The notes below the pieces were generated by a model. The model had not been told where the DNA came from and did not search any database. It saw only the letters and a program-made list of their open reading frames with translations. A stretch of 64,000 bases of DNA from Ligustrum vulgare (lineage: Eukaryota; Streptophyta; Magnoliopsida; Lamiales; Oleaceae), in NCBI GenBank assembly GCA_963555705.1, contig OY743184.1, positions 20,139,859-20,203,858 of the forward strand. The letters are read 5' to 3'. Both the position numbers and the translations under genes were made by a program. This document shows, one piece after another, positions 1 to 11,057 of this stretch (within the stretch, counting starts at the first letter, position 1; every line of letters starts with the position of its first letter).

Positions 1-330
1 ATATCTCTACCCCCACGATGCCTCCTAGCATCACAACGCTCCATATCATGCCTCCTCTCATACCTATCTCCTCTATCCCTCATTCGCATACTTCCCACCA
101 AAGATATACTTCGACTTTCACTGCCCATGTCCTCATCATCCATACCAACCTCACGCCTATTACCTCTCCTAACCTAAGAACCATCATGAGATTGATCCCG
201 AGGTCTTTGTTCACGTTCTGCACCTCGGTTCTCCATCTGAGCCATAAGCCTTTCAAATTGTGCTCTCATTGCTGCGATATCATCATTACCCTGTTCATTG
301 TTTCTATTCACACCCCTGAGCTGTTTTCTG
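1..330 (-). pseudogene. Gypsy gag fragment (decayed)
   Basis: Minus-strand translation gives a hydrophilic, Arg/Glu/Asp-rich stretch with the segment MRAQFERLMAQMENR followed by an RRGNRR-like basic part and further Arg-rich sequence, as in the variable N-terminal part of plant Gypsy gag proteins. At least one in-frame stop interrupts it, soon after the segment QSHDGS. No zinc knuckle or capsid core is inside the window. Assigned from composition and from its position downstream of the LTR and primer site. Confidence 0.5.
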
Positions 331-760
331 TCTCCAAAAGAGGATGGAGATGTGGAACCCTATCTACCAAAAAATTTTAATTTCAAAAATAAATTTCTCC
401 TCACGTGTATTTTCACTCGTGTTTCACTCTTCTATCCCTTTAAATTTCACCCAAAAACTAATCAAGGGATGGAAAAAGGTAAGACACGAACAAGAACAAG
501 GAAATTTGGAAATTGAGAAAATTCATAATATTTGGAAAATATTTGAGAATTTTCGAAAAAAAAAATTTTAATCCGCCAGAGAATTGAATTACGAATATGG
601 CAGAAAAAAAGAAACTGGATTTGGAAGAAAAACACTTTTGAATTTTTGGGACTGACTCTTATGGATCAAACTGAAGAAAATTATAACTGATAGGAAGAAC
701 GCAAAGAACACGAAAAAAATCAAGAACTAACAAGAAACGCAAGAATCTGAAATATATTCA

Positions 761-773
761 GGCTCTAATACCA
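761..773 (-). other. tRNA-Met primer-binding site of Gypsy element
   Basis: On the minus strand this reads TGGTATTAGAGCC, one base different from the usual plant initiator-Met primer site TGGTATCAGAGCC, and sits just inside the LTR end. Confidence 0.75.
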
Positions 774-775
774 GA

Positions 776-1668
776 TGATGCGATCCCAATCGGGGAATCT
801 CGACAAACACGCGGAAATAACACAATTAAAACCTAGGAAAGATCTAAGACAAATTAAACACAAAAATAAACAAGAACACAAGGAAATAAATAACGGAATT
901 AAAGATAGATCGACCATAAAACCTTGACCCGACAATCACGACACAATTAATGACTATGCGGATTGAAGAACCAAGATTGGTGAACGCCACAAGGGTTGTC
1001 AAGTCCTTGATAAATTCGTTGGGTGAACAACACAAAGATCAGATCTTTGATAAGTTCAAGAAAAGGGAATAACTCAACCTTCAATTTGGATAATCCTCTC
1101 TCAAATAATATTAATAATCTCAAAAAATTGTCTTTACAATGAATGAAATATGATAATATAAAGCAAAACTGACCTAACCCTAGCCCTAGCCACAATTAGG
1201 GCTCAAATTATGGAAATAAAAGATTAAAAACGGAAAATTAACAAAATCTGTAAAAATCCGAAAAATTAGATTTACGGCCGTGATGAACTCATTTAAGGCC
1301 GTAAGTGACTTTCTGTTTAAAACTTACGGCCGTGACGACAGGACTTACGGCCATAACTATGAAACTCTGTAATTCTTCATTTAAACCCGAGACGGAGTTA
1401 CGTCCGTGAGGATTATTCTTTACGGCCGTAATGAAGGTTCTGCTCAAATTTTGCGATAGCTGTGTTATGGCCACAACTTCCACCCTTACGGACGTAAGAC
1501 GACTTCTGCCCTTTTTTCTAGAACTTCGATTCTTGATTCAGCTTGATCCTTTCTTCCTCTTGGCTCGACCCCAACACGGAACTTGCTCTGTTTTCCACGT
1601 AGATCACCGCCATACTGCCGATGGCTCGACTTCGCCCTTCGATGCCTAGTCCGGGTCGTATCACAACA
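776..1668 (-). repeat. 5' LTR of the minus-strand Gypsy element
   Basis: About 893 bp, starting TGTTGTGATACG and ending GATCGCATCA on the minus strand (TG...CA). It ends two bases before the primer-binding site. Positions 776 to about 960 are clearly similar, in reverse complement, to 6300-6492. The right boundary is set only by the TG rule beside a short CA run (1663-1680), so it may be off by a few bases. Confidence 0.7.
1272..1498. repeat. Array of degenerate TTACGGCCGTAA palindromes in LTR U3
   Basis: About eight copies of a near-palindromic 12-mer around CGGCCG lie at roughly 1272, 1293, 1323, 1343, 1397, 1419, 1465 and 1485, at irregular 20-55 bp spacing. Variants include ACGTCCGT and ACGGACGT. 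The same motif recurs in both LTRs of the neighbouring element. Confidence 0.75.
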
Positions 1669-3256
1669 CACACACACACAAAGTGAAATAATATAGGCGG
1701 GACATGTTTGATATAATGAATAAAACCTGAAAAATCGATATCGACTATAACATATCAAATGTGCATTTACAACATATTTGATAAGCAGTATTAAAAGAAA
1801 GAATTCATATATATTTCCAAAAAACACCAAAATCATAATTGTTAGACATCACTGCCATCATTGAAGATAGCATGCATATTCATTTATTAGTCGTTTATTT
1901 TCAATGTAGCATCATCAAGATTCTCACTACCAAATCTTGTAGATCATAAACTTTCCTCAAACTCCCTGAACAAATTTTGTAATGCCTTTTTCCTAAATTG
2001 TACCTAAAAGCACATTTTTAAACATTGAATATTACACCGTCAGGGTGTATGATTTAAAGCCAAATCAACATTCACCATCTTGCAATCTGCAATACATATC
2101 CCTTTTTAGTAGAAGGTTTAAACCCACAAATATTTTTATTAACCAATAAATTATATTTTTAATTATAAATCACATAGTCAAAATAACAATTACGTAAATC
2201 TAGCAATTATCATGATATGACAACATGCAATATTGGAGTCAAAAAATTATACCGAAAATCGAATATCATATAACGTTTAGCCCATGTTCGGTCCCGGAGT
2301 TTTTAAACATCCTTCCTCCAAAACTTATTTTCAACCACACATTTTTATAAGGCCACCACTTTCACACTTTTTAATCTCTTTTCTATCGCACATTTTCCCA
2401 AAAAACAATTTTCTTCCAATTTCTCCTACACCAAATGGGCTCTTACACAACTATTAAAATCAAGGATGATTAAAAAAAATATTATTCGTTATTAACCAAA
2501 ATATTCACAATTTTGGAATCTACCACTCGTATTTAACATTTTCTCTAAATTTCTTTCAAAAAATCAATCACAATAATTATAAACGTGTGTTTAGTCTTAG
2601 AAAATATTTGTATTTGACCAATAAAAATGACTGTTAATTTCAATACTTTTTATGAGCTATTATTAACTTAAAAGAAAATGTAAATTTAGTAATTTATTTA
2701 ATGGTATATCATGTTTGATGTAATATTATGGATACAATATTGATTAAGTGGAAGATATCAATATATTTCTCATAATTTATACATTTGCCTCTCGTATTTA
2801 AGTTTTTCAATTTTTCATTTAAAAATATCAATCACAATAATTATAAATGTGTGTTTAATCTTAAACCTACAAATATTTGTATTTAACAAATAGAATTATA
2901 TTTTTAATTATAAAATCAAGTAGTCAAAATAATAATTACGTAAATCTAGATATTATCATGACATAATAACATAAAATGTTGGAGCTAAAAAGTTATATCG
3001 AAATCGTATACCATATAACATTTACACAAATATTAAAATTAATAATTATTATAAATATTATTCGTATAAAGTCAAGTAATTAAAATAATACTTATGCAAA
3101 TTTTACAATTACCATGAATTGGCAACCGGGCAACGTTGAAGGTCAAGAAATTATACCAAAAATTTTAGACCATATAATCTTTAGACAATTATTAAATTAA
3201 TCTTATATTTGTTTTGTTAAAAAAATGTATGAATACTAATTAAAATTTAAGAGATA
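1669..3256. other. AT-rich intergenic spacer
   Basis: No coding region is supportable. It contains a MITE-like insertion (2280-2440) and two diverged copies of an AT-rich block: text around 2100-2280 recurs near 2860-3030, both with the phrase AATTACGTAAATCTAG. Confidence 0.6.
2280..2440. mobile_element. MITE, GCCC...GGGC family (old copy)
   Basis: Ends GCCCATGTTCGGTC and, in reverse complement, GCCCATTTGGTG form imperfect terminal inverted repeats about 160 bp apart. TTA precedes the left end; the right duplication is not clear. Internal T/A-rich text such as TTTTCAACCACACATTTTTA recurs in the copies at 59151, 60815 and 61716. Confidence 0.5.
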
Positions 3257-4051
3257 TGATGTGTTCCGGACCCTCGACAATCGGAGTCATAGCAGGCTTG
3301 ACGGAAAAATTCAAGTAATTCAAGGCAAAATGGAGTTAATTTCAAATTGGAGCAAAAATCGGAGCAAAAAAGGACTAGTTTGATCCTTACGGTCGTAACG
3401 CCCAGAAGCTAACGACCGTAATCAAGCTACTGGTTAAGATGCGAGATTTCAATTTTACACTTACGGCCGTAAAAAAACTGTCATGACCGTAACATTCACA
3501 GGAAGGAGATCTTACGACCGTAATAATCTCAATCACGGCCGTAACATGCGATATTAATTTTCGAGATTTTCCATATTTTGCAGATTTTTAATTCATTTTC
3601 TTTTATTTAGTTATTTTAGTATTTTACTTTAATTAGGATTCTGTTTTGAGCCCAATTAGCGGTTAGGTTATTTTTTCTTATTTATATTCATTTTCATGAT
3701 GGTAAAAGACAGTTTAGTTTTTAGAATATTGAATTTGAGTTGAGAGAGTTTTCTCCAATTGAAAGGTTGAGGAGTCCATTTTTGTGTTCTTCAAGAACAA
3801 ATCCAACTTATCAAATATTGCAAAATATTTGTGGCGTTGAACTTATCAAATATTCGCGAGAATATTTGTGGGCGTTTCCAATTAGAATCTTATCGAGGAA
3901 ATTGATGAGTCCTTGTGGCATTCACCAATCTTGGTTCTTCAATCCGCATCGTCATTAATTGCGTCGTGATTGCCGGGTCATTATTCATCCGTCCAACCAC
4001 AACCTGAGTTCGGAACTTTCCGGCGTTTCTTCAGCGCTTCGAATCTTATCA
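3257..4051 (+). repeat. 5' LTR of the non-autonomous Gypsy element
   Basis: 795 bp, beginning TGATGTGTTCCGG and ending AATCTTATCA. It aligns with the 3' LTR up to about 3984. The last 66 bp are unrelated to the 3' LTR except for the final TCTTATCA. Confidence 0.8.
3386..3546. repeat. CGGCCG-type palindrome array in 5' LTR
   Basis: Six degenerate copies of TTACGGCCGTAA, including forms with GGTCGT and GACCGT, occupy the U3 part. The homologous array in the 3' LTR spans about 5746-5906. Confidence 0.75.
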
Positions 4052-4053
4052 TC

Positions 4054-4065
4054 TGGTATCAGAGC
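4054..4065 (+). other. tRNA-Met primer-binding site
   Basis: TGGTATCAGAGC begins two bases after the LTR end, as expected for priming by initiator tRNA-Met. Confidence 0.8.
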
Positions 4066-4554
4066 TGGACTTTGAATTCAGGTTTTTCTATCCAGTTTGA
4101 TTTTTATGTTTATCATCGAGTCCCATAAAAATCATCCATATCTTGTTGAGTGTTTTGTTTTCACTTTTTTTTTTTCTTGTTCTTCGTGTCAGTAAAATTT
4201 TTCAGTTTTTGATCCATATAAAAATCCAACAAAAATTCAAAAGTGTTTGTTTTATTCGATTCTTATCCAAATCCTGTTCCGTTTGTTTTGTTGCGTTCAT
4301 GTCGAATTTTTGGATTTATTAAAAAAAATTATTATTTTTTATTTTTTATTTAATTCGGAAAATTCATTATTCAAAAAAAAAAAAAAAAGAGTTATTCCAA
4401 GTTCAAGAACCACTTTCTTGAGTTTTTTTTAAAATTCTTGATATTCATTTCCTTCCAAGTCAATAAAAGTCGTTCTTGCTATTTGATGTCTAAATCCTCT
4501 TCGTTCTTGAATTTTTGAAACGCCACATAAGGAATGGATTATGATCCGGGCTCT

Positions 4555-5571
4555 TTATTCCAAACTAGATGTTATGTAGATCATAAGGGGTGCAGTTTGA
4601 CGATTGATGGAAAGTGTTTTACTAATTTCTTTAGTAGCGCCATGATTGAAAAATTATGATTGCCCCTAGAACCACACTATAAACCTTATAGGATGACGTG
4701 GATGAGGGAGTTTGGGAATTTCAAAGTAACCAAACAAGTTCTAGTGCCTATCACCCAGGGAATGTATAGTGATGATGTATGGTGTGATGTAGTGCCATTG
4801 AAATCTTACCCTATTTTATTGGGAAAACCTTGGAGGCGTAGGAGGGAGGCTGTTTATGATAAGAGTATGCACATATACAAATTCCTTAAGAAAGGGAAAA
4901 CATGTGCAATATATGGGTTGACATTAGAAGAAGCACTAGAAGATTCACGGAGGGCAAGGAAGGAGAGTGAAAAGTGGTATAATAGGAGGCATCATGGGGA
5001 TAAGGATATTGATAAGAAGGAGGGAGAGTTGAAATTAAAAACAAATAAACAAACTCCAAAATTTGATGAGGAGAAGGTGGAATTGGGAGTTGAGGTTGAA
5101 GTTCAAGATTTGAGCGTTGAATTGAAAGATCCACATTTGGGTAGTAATGAGGTAGTACACGAGCGTGGTGATAAAAATCTGAAGATAGGAGGTGTGGTTG
5201 AATTTGAAAGTAAAAATATTAAAGAGGTGCTTGAGAGAAAAGAAGTAGAGAGGAATAAACGGGAGCTTGCAAAGGAAGAACGAGGTGAAGAGAAAGGCCT
5301 CGTGGTTCCAAAGGAGGAATTGACGGTGATAATTCATGAATACAAGGATCCATACCTTGTACCTCATGAACCTAACATTTCCCTCCCCGCTTTATTTAAT
5401 TTTGTCTTGCAGGTTAAATGTGCTTGGAAATTTGGGCAAGACCACCAATGCCCACAGGAGTTTCTACTTCAATCCATTCATGTAACCCAAGTTACAGGAT
5501 ACTATTGGTCATCCCTCTGGTATGGAAGCAATAATTTTCCGTTTGATCCAGGAGGTGAAGTGAAACAATAG
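4555..5571 (+). pseudogene. Gypsy aspartic protease-like ORF fused to charged region
   Basis: The open stretch 4660-5571 (303 codons) is preceded in frame, across a TGA at 4657-4659, by more protease-like sequence (segment LTIDGKCFTNFFSSAMIEKL). Downstream come KVTKQVLVPI and YPILLGKPW, the hallmarks of the Gypsy retropepsin that follows gag. The usual DSG/DTG active-site triad is not seen; the equivalent reads IDGKC. From about residue 100 on, where reverse transcriptase should begin, the protein becomes Lys/Glu-rich with no known fold. Long Lys/Glu-rich ORFs can arise by drift, but this one has stayed open for about 900 bp. Protease identity is fairly sure; function of the tail is unknown. 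Confidence 0.65.
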
Positions 5572-5603
5572 GAACAAAGCTATGATTCAGGACGAATCAT
5601 CCT

Positions 5604-5615
5604 AAAGAAGGAGGG
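5604..5615 (+). other. Polypurine tract
   Basis: AAAGAAGGAGGG lies two bases before the 3' LTR start, the normal place for plus-strand priming. Confidence 0.7.
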
Positions 5616-5617
5616 TA

Positions 5618-6492
5618 TGATGTGTTCCGGGCCCTAGACAATCAGAGTCATAGCAGGCTTGACGGAAAAATTCAAGTAATTCAAGCCAAATTGGAGTTAA
5701 TTGCAAATTGGAGCAAAAATCAGAGCAAAAAATGACCAGTTTGATCCTTACGGCCGTAACGCTCAGAAGCTCGCGGCCGTAATCAAGCTACTGGTTAAGA
5801 TGCGAGATTTCAATTTTACACTTACGATCGTAAACAAACTGTCACGGCCGTAACATTTACAGGAAGGAGATCTTACGGCCGTAATAATCTCAATCACGGC
5901 CGTAACATGCAATATTAATTTTCGAGATTTTCCATATTTTGCTGATTTTTAATTCCTTTTCTTTTATTTAGTTATTTTATTATTTTACTTTAATTAGGAT
6001 TCTGTTTTGAGCCCAATTAGCGGCTAGGTTATTTTTTTTCTTATTTATATTCATTTTCATGATTGTAAAAGACAGTTTAGTTGTGAGAATATTGAATTTG
6101 AGTTGAGAGAGTTTTCTCCACTTGAAAGGTTGAAGAGTCCCTTTTTGTGTTCTTCGAGAACAAATCCAACTTATCAAATATTGCAAAATATTTGTGACGT
6201 TGAACTTATCAAATATTCGCGAGAATATTTGTGGGCGTTTCCAATTAGAATCTTATCAAGGAAATTGACGAGTCCTTGTGAGATTCACCAATCTTGGTTC
6301 TTCAATCTGCATCGTCATTAATTGCGTCGTGATTGTCGGGTCAAGGATTTATTGTCGATCTATCTTTAATTCCATTATTTATTTCCTGTGTTCTTGTTTA
6401 TTTTTGTATTTAAATATGATCTAGATCTTTCCTAGGTTTTAATTTCGTTATTCTGCGTTGTTCAACGAGATTCCCCGATTGGGATCTTATCA
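5618..6492 (+). repeat. 3' LTR of the non-autonomous Gypsy element
   Basis: 875 bp, beginning TGATGTGTTCCGGGCC and ending GATCTTATCA. Its last 150 bp match, in reverse complement, the LTR at 776-1668, so this is the family-typical U5. Confidence 0.8.
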
Positions 6493-6511
6493 AGATGACA
6501 TTTAAAGATTA

Positions 6512-8001
6512 GGGTAAATAGCACAAAACGTCCCTACCTTTGACATGTATTGTGCAAAACATCCAAACGTTGTGATTTTTTATGCTAAACGTCTCAACCT
6601 TTACATTTTCTTGTTGGAAACGTCATTTCCGTTATATTTAACTATATTTCACCTTTAAATTAAAATATAACAGTAAACACGAGGAGAATTTTTGTCCAAT
6701 TCCATTTTTAATCCATTTCAATAAATATAATTGGCACAAAACGTCCATACGTTTGACACTCATTATGGAAAAACATTCCAACGTTCATTTTTTTTGCGAA
6801 TAACGTCCCTACCTTCAGATTTTCTTGTAGATTAGTTCTAAACTTTTACTTTTCTTTCAATTTAATCATTCCGTATTTGATTTACATGTCATTGTCTTCA
6901 AACGTGATAACTTTTGATCTACAACTCCGAATTGCACTTCTTTTTTTTGCGTTGAACACCAAATTCAACCATCTTTCTTATGATATATCATGTGCTCATT
7001 TATTAAACATTTCATTTTGACTTTTGTATTGTAGATACTTATTTTGCTATGGCATCATTGATTTCTGTAAATTTTATTGAAACATTGAAATTTTAATTTT
7101 AGTGTGTGTTTGGCGGTCAGGTGAATTTATAAATTAGATTTATTTGACTTTTTTTTATTTTTGTAAAGTAAAATATTTGGTTAAAAATTGGTATGTTCAG
7201 CCCCTATTTGAGCCATATTATAATTGTGTATTGTTGGAGAAAGAAATTGTGTGTTGTTCAAAAAGTGATTTGAGATTATAATATGGCTCAAACATGGGCT
7301 AAACATACCAATTTTTAATCCAACATTTTACCTTTAAAAAATAAAAAAAAAAGTCAAATAAATCCAATTTATAAATTCCGTTGGCCGCTGAACACACATT
7401 AAAATTAAAATTTCAAAGTTTCAATAAAATTTACAGAAATCGGTTTACGTTAATCAATGATGTCATAAAAATAAGTATCTAAAATATAAAATTCAAAATG
7501 AAATGTTTAATAAATGAGCACATGATACATCATAAGAAAGATGATTGAATTTGGAGTTCAACGCAAAAAATGGAGTGCAATTCGGAGTTGTAGATCAAAA
7601 ATTGTGCACGTTTGAAGACAATGGCATGTAAATCAAATACGGAATGACTAAATTGAAAGAAAAGTAAAATTTGGGGACTAATATACAAGAAAATCTAAAG
7701 GTAGGGACGTTATTCGCCAAAAAAATGAACGTTGTGATGTTTTTCTACAATGTGTGTCAAACGTATGGACGTTTTGTGCCAATTATCTTTATTGAAATGG
7801 GTTAAAAATGGAATTGGACAAAAATATCCCTCATGTTTACCGTTCAATTTTAATTTAAAGGTAAAATATGGTTAAATATAACTGAAAGGACGTCTCCAAC
7901 AAGAAAATGTAAAGGTTGGGACGTTCAGCGTTAAAAATCACAACGTTGGGATGTTTTGTACAATACATGTCAAAGGTAGGGACGTTTTGTGCTATTTACC
8001 C
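6512..8001. mobile_element. Foldback Mutator-like (MULE) element, 1.49 kb palindrome
   Basis: The element starts GGGTAAATAGCACAAAACGT and ends with its exact reverse complement. Flanking 9-bp direct repeats are perfect (TAAAGATTA at 6503-6511 and 8002-8010), the duplication length of Mutator-superfamily transposons. The inverted repeats are not short: each arm is about 700 bp and the axis lies near 7250, so nearly the whole element folds on itself. No transposase ORF is present. It inserted 11 bp downstream of the Gypsy 3' LTR. Confidence 0.9.
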
Positions 8002-8101
8002 TAAAGATTATTATAGAAGACAATTAATGCGTAATAAAAGAAAATGTCAAAATTCATATTTCCAGAGTCTTGTAATTATTGCAAAAATTAATTTTTCAAT
8101 A

Positions 8102-8572
8102 ATTTGCAAATATAAAAAACAATAAAATTATATAGAAAGTTTATCCAAACAACTCTTCGCGTCACGCAGTATAGAAAATGTGTCATTTCTAAAAATAAAA
8201 GTAATTTTATAATTTCAATATTATCTACAAGTACTTAAATACGACATTAATCTACACAAATTCAAAATAAGAATTAAACTGATATGAGATCAATTATTTA
8301 ATTTTAATCACACTAAATAATATATTTATATCGAAATATTATGTGTATTCAAATAATATTAATAATATAATAAATAAATATAAATTCCAAGAGAACAATA
8401 ATTTACAAATATAAAACAACATATTTATATAGAAAGTTTATCTGAACAACTTTTTTCATAGTATAGAAAACATATAATTTATCAAAAAATAAAAGTAATT
8501 TTATAATCTCAATATTATTTATACGGATTTCCATACAACATTAATCTACACGAATTCAAATTAAAATTACAT
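8102..8572. repeat. Diverged direct duplication, period about 298 bp
   Basis: The block 8102-8280 (ACAAATATAAAACAA-like start, then ATAGAAAGTTTATC, AAAAGTAATTTTATAAT, CATTAATCTACAC) recurs at about 8400-8572 with substitutions and small gaps. Confidence 0.65.
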
Positions 8573-9299
8573 TAATCAACACACATTTAAATACGATATT
8601 TAATAATACATGGATTTTTATTTATTTTTATTTTTATTTCCAAAAATGGTAAGTGTATTTGTGTAAGAAACTATGTATATATTTTGGTGATAACGTACTT
8701 TTTTATAATGTAGATACATATAGATATACTTTTACTTGTTTTATGGATCGAGACCAATAAGACAAACATGCTTATCGAATGTACGAAATTATTTTCGAAA
8801 ACGAAAAAGCTGCGAAAAATGTGATTAAACGTCTCTCTTTAGGAGATCTTTTTGACAACTTTCGGCCTCCGATAAATGCATATGTTATATGTACAGATAA
8901 GTACTGGGAATGAATTTCAAGAATCTGGAATCCGTTTGTCGGTTCGATCAACGTACAGCCCTTGGTGATTTTTTAAAGTTGGCTCCTCTCCATATGCAGG
9001 TTGGGTCCTATACATGTATTGTATGAGTCTAATTTTGTAGTTTAAATGTTTAATTTTAGTGAACAATTGTTTAGAATATATTTTGTCTGTAACAACTTTT
9101 GTGCATCACACGGGTGCATGCAATCACAAACTTTACAAACAATGCAGTATATAAAGAAGGTTTTCCAAAATTTGTGATAATTCTAACTGATTTATGTTTA
9201 AATCATTTGTTGAAAATTTGTATCGTTAATCAAAACAAATTGTGTTCAAACTTTTTTTCATAGTTTGTAAAGATATTTACAGTAAAATAATTTTATGTT

Positions 9300-9332
9300 G
9301 TTTTTTCATACAATGCACGAGTGTGATACTAG
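9300..9332 (+). other. Helitron-like 3' terminus
   Basis: GCACGAGTGTGATACTAG followed by T resembles the ends at 55678 and 56843 (GCACGRGTGAAATACTAG/T). The 5' end was not located and the hairpin is imperfect, so this is a weak call. Confidence 0.4.
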
Positions 9333-10287
9333 TATTTCTTATTTGACATGTGTGATATTAGAATTAAAAAGAAAAAGAAAAAGAATAACCTCCGTTTGGT
9401 AACCAAAATAAACTGGTTTATAAACTAGTTTATAAATTACATAATTTCCCAAATTACTTTTTAATCACACACATTTTCTCTCTCTGATTTCCAAACACTA
9501 CTTTTTACCTCAAAATTATAAATAAATCAGTTTATAAACTAAACAATGTTATCAAGGCAAAATGTCACACCAACTTACTAAAATGCTAGCTAAAATTAGT
9601 AAACAAGGTAACTTATGATACAAAAATATCCTATTAGTTATCACACTAATACATTCATTGAAATTAAAGGTGTCAAAATAGGTGGACTAATCGGACACGT
9701 AAAAATCGATCTAGATCGACTCGGAAATGCGAGCCACCCGTGACCCGAGTGGGCGGTATAGGTCAATAAAGTGTGAACCACGGATTTCATGGGTCACACC
9801 TAGATGTGCTTTTTGGACAGAACGTATCGGAAATAGATTTTCTAACTTCCGTTCCAAAAAATTTCGAAATCAAAATATTGTTCCAAATTTCGTTCCTAAA
9901 TTTTCGGAACACACAAACTTAATTCCAAATTATATTTGAAATTTTCAGAAAGTTTTCAATATTTAATATTTTATCAAGATTTATAATAATTTTAAGTATA
10001 TAAAAAAAGAAATTTTGGGAATTGAATGTCTAAGATTTAATAAGTTCAAAATCTCAATTAGTCAAAAAGTATAATTAAAATTACAAATCACAAAAGTATA
10101 ACAACATAACAACATAACATCTATAAATAGATTTAACATAAGTTTTTCTTTCATGATCCAACAAAAATAAAAGTAAATAAGGATAACAATGCTACAGTTC
10201 TTACTTTTTTTAATCGTAGAATTTCATATAATCTAACATTTTTGCTTTGAAAATTTATTTTCTAGTAAACAAACATTGCCACTGCCA

Positions 10288-10373
10288 CGCTCCAAAGTCC
10301 AAACTTGACGATCTCACAAATAGTGAATAACGCTCCAAAGTCCAAACTTGACGATCTCACAAATAGTGAATAA
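10288..10373. repeat. Perfect 43-bp tandem duplication
   Basis: The unit beginning CGCTCCAAAGTCC and ending GTGAATAA occurs twice with no difference, 10288-10330 and 10331-10373. Confidence 0.95.
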
Positions 10374-10505
10374 GTAAAGTAAACTTTGTGAGACTACAAT
10401 TGACAACACATTTTAAACTTTTAGTTTAATCTGAACTTTTTACTATATCTTATGTGAAATATTTTTCACCACCTTTACTTAACTTAAAATCATATGCTAA
10501 AATTG

Positions 10506-10508
<3 letters not shown>

Positions 10509-10576
<68 letters not shown>
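10509..10576. repeat. (TC)34 microsatellite
   Basis: An uninterrupted TC/CT run of about 68 bp. Confidence 0.97.
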
Positions 10577-10579
<3 letters not shown>

Positions 10580-11057
10580 ACTATGATAAATCTCATATTA
10601 ATAATATTTTAATATTATTAATTATTCAATAAATTATTTTCTTATATTTTATATTATTAATTGTAATGCAAATACAAGAAAAATCGAAATTTATTCTAAA
10701 AAACCAGAATTTTCAAATCGAAATATGTTCGGAATACTTCGGAAGTTTTTGGATCAGAATTTTTGGATTTTGAAACTTGTTCCAATTCCAATCCAAATTT
10801 TTCGAGAATTTTCGGAAGTTTTGGATTTCAGATCAATTGGAATTAGATTTTTTAAAGAAAAAGTAGGAACGAAATTGGACGGAATCGGATTTTTCAATCC
10901 AACTTGCAGCCCTAATCACACATTCACATGCTGCGATTAACCCACTAGCTCGTAAAATAATTAAAAAAAATTAAAATTTTAAAAAAATGAAAAAAGTTTA
11001 AAAACACGAATAACTAAATTATAGTTAAGTAGGTATCATCCTAATTGAGATGTATTT

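Larger units (their letters stand above)
1..1668 (-). mobile_element. Ty3/Gypsy LTR retrotransposon, truncated by window edge
   Basis: Read on the minus strand, an LTR (1668 down to 776) is followed by a primer-binding site complementary to initiator tRNA-Met (773-761) and then by internal sequence running off the left edge. The internal part encodes a degraded gag. The U5 end of this LTR matches the 3' LTR of the element at 3257-6492, so the two belong to one family or sister families. The other LTR lies outside the window, so no target duplication can be tested. Confidence 0.8.
3257..6492 (+). mobile_element. Non-autonomous Ty3/Gypsy element with protease-only coding
   Basis: Two LTRs (3257-4051 and 5618-6492) flank about 1.57 kb of internal sequence with a primer-binding site, one long ORF and a polypurine tract. 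Reverse transcriptase, RNase H and integrase are absent, so it would need proteins from another element. The 5 bp before the 5' LTR are AGATA and the 5 bp after the 3' LTR are AGATG, a likely target duplication with one change. The LTRs share a palindrome array but differ in their last part. Confidence 0.8.
8011..11052. other. AT-rich spacer with old repeats, no gene seen
   Basis: Contains a diverged direct duplication, a Helitron-like 3' end, a perfect 43-bp tandem duplication and a long TC microsatellite. Around 8740-9010 a short stretch with higher complexity has broken reading frames and could be a captured gene fragment, but I do not recognise it. Confidence 0.5.

Noticed and set aside
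6103..6321. 72-codon ORF repeated at 3740-3958
   Set aside because: Both copies are the same part of the two Gypsy LTRs; no coding role is expected there.
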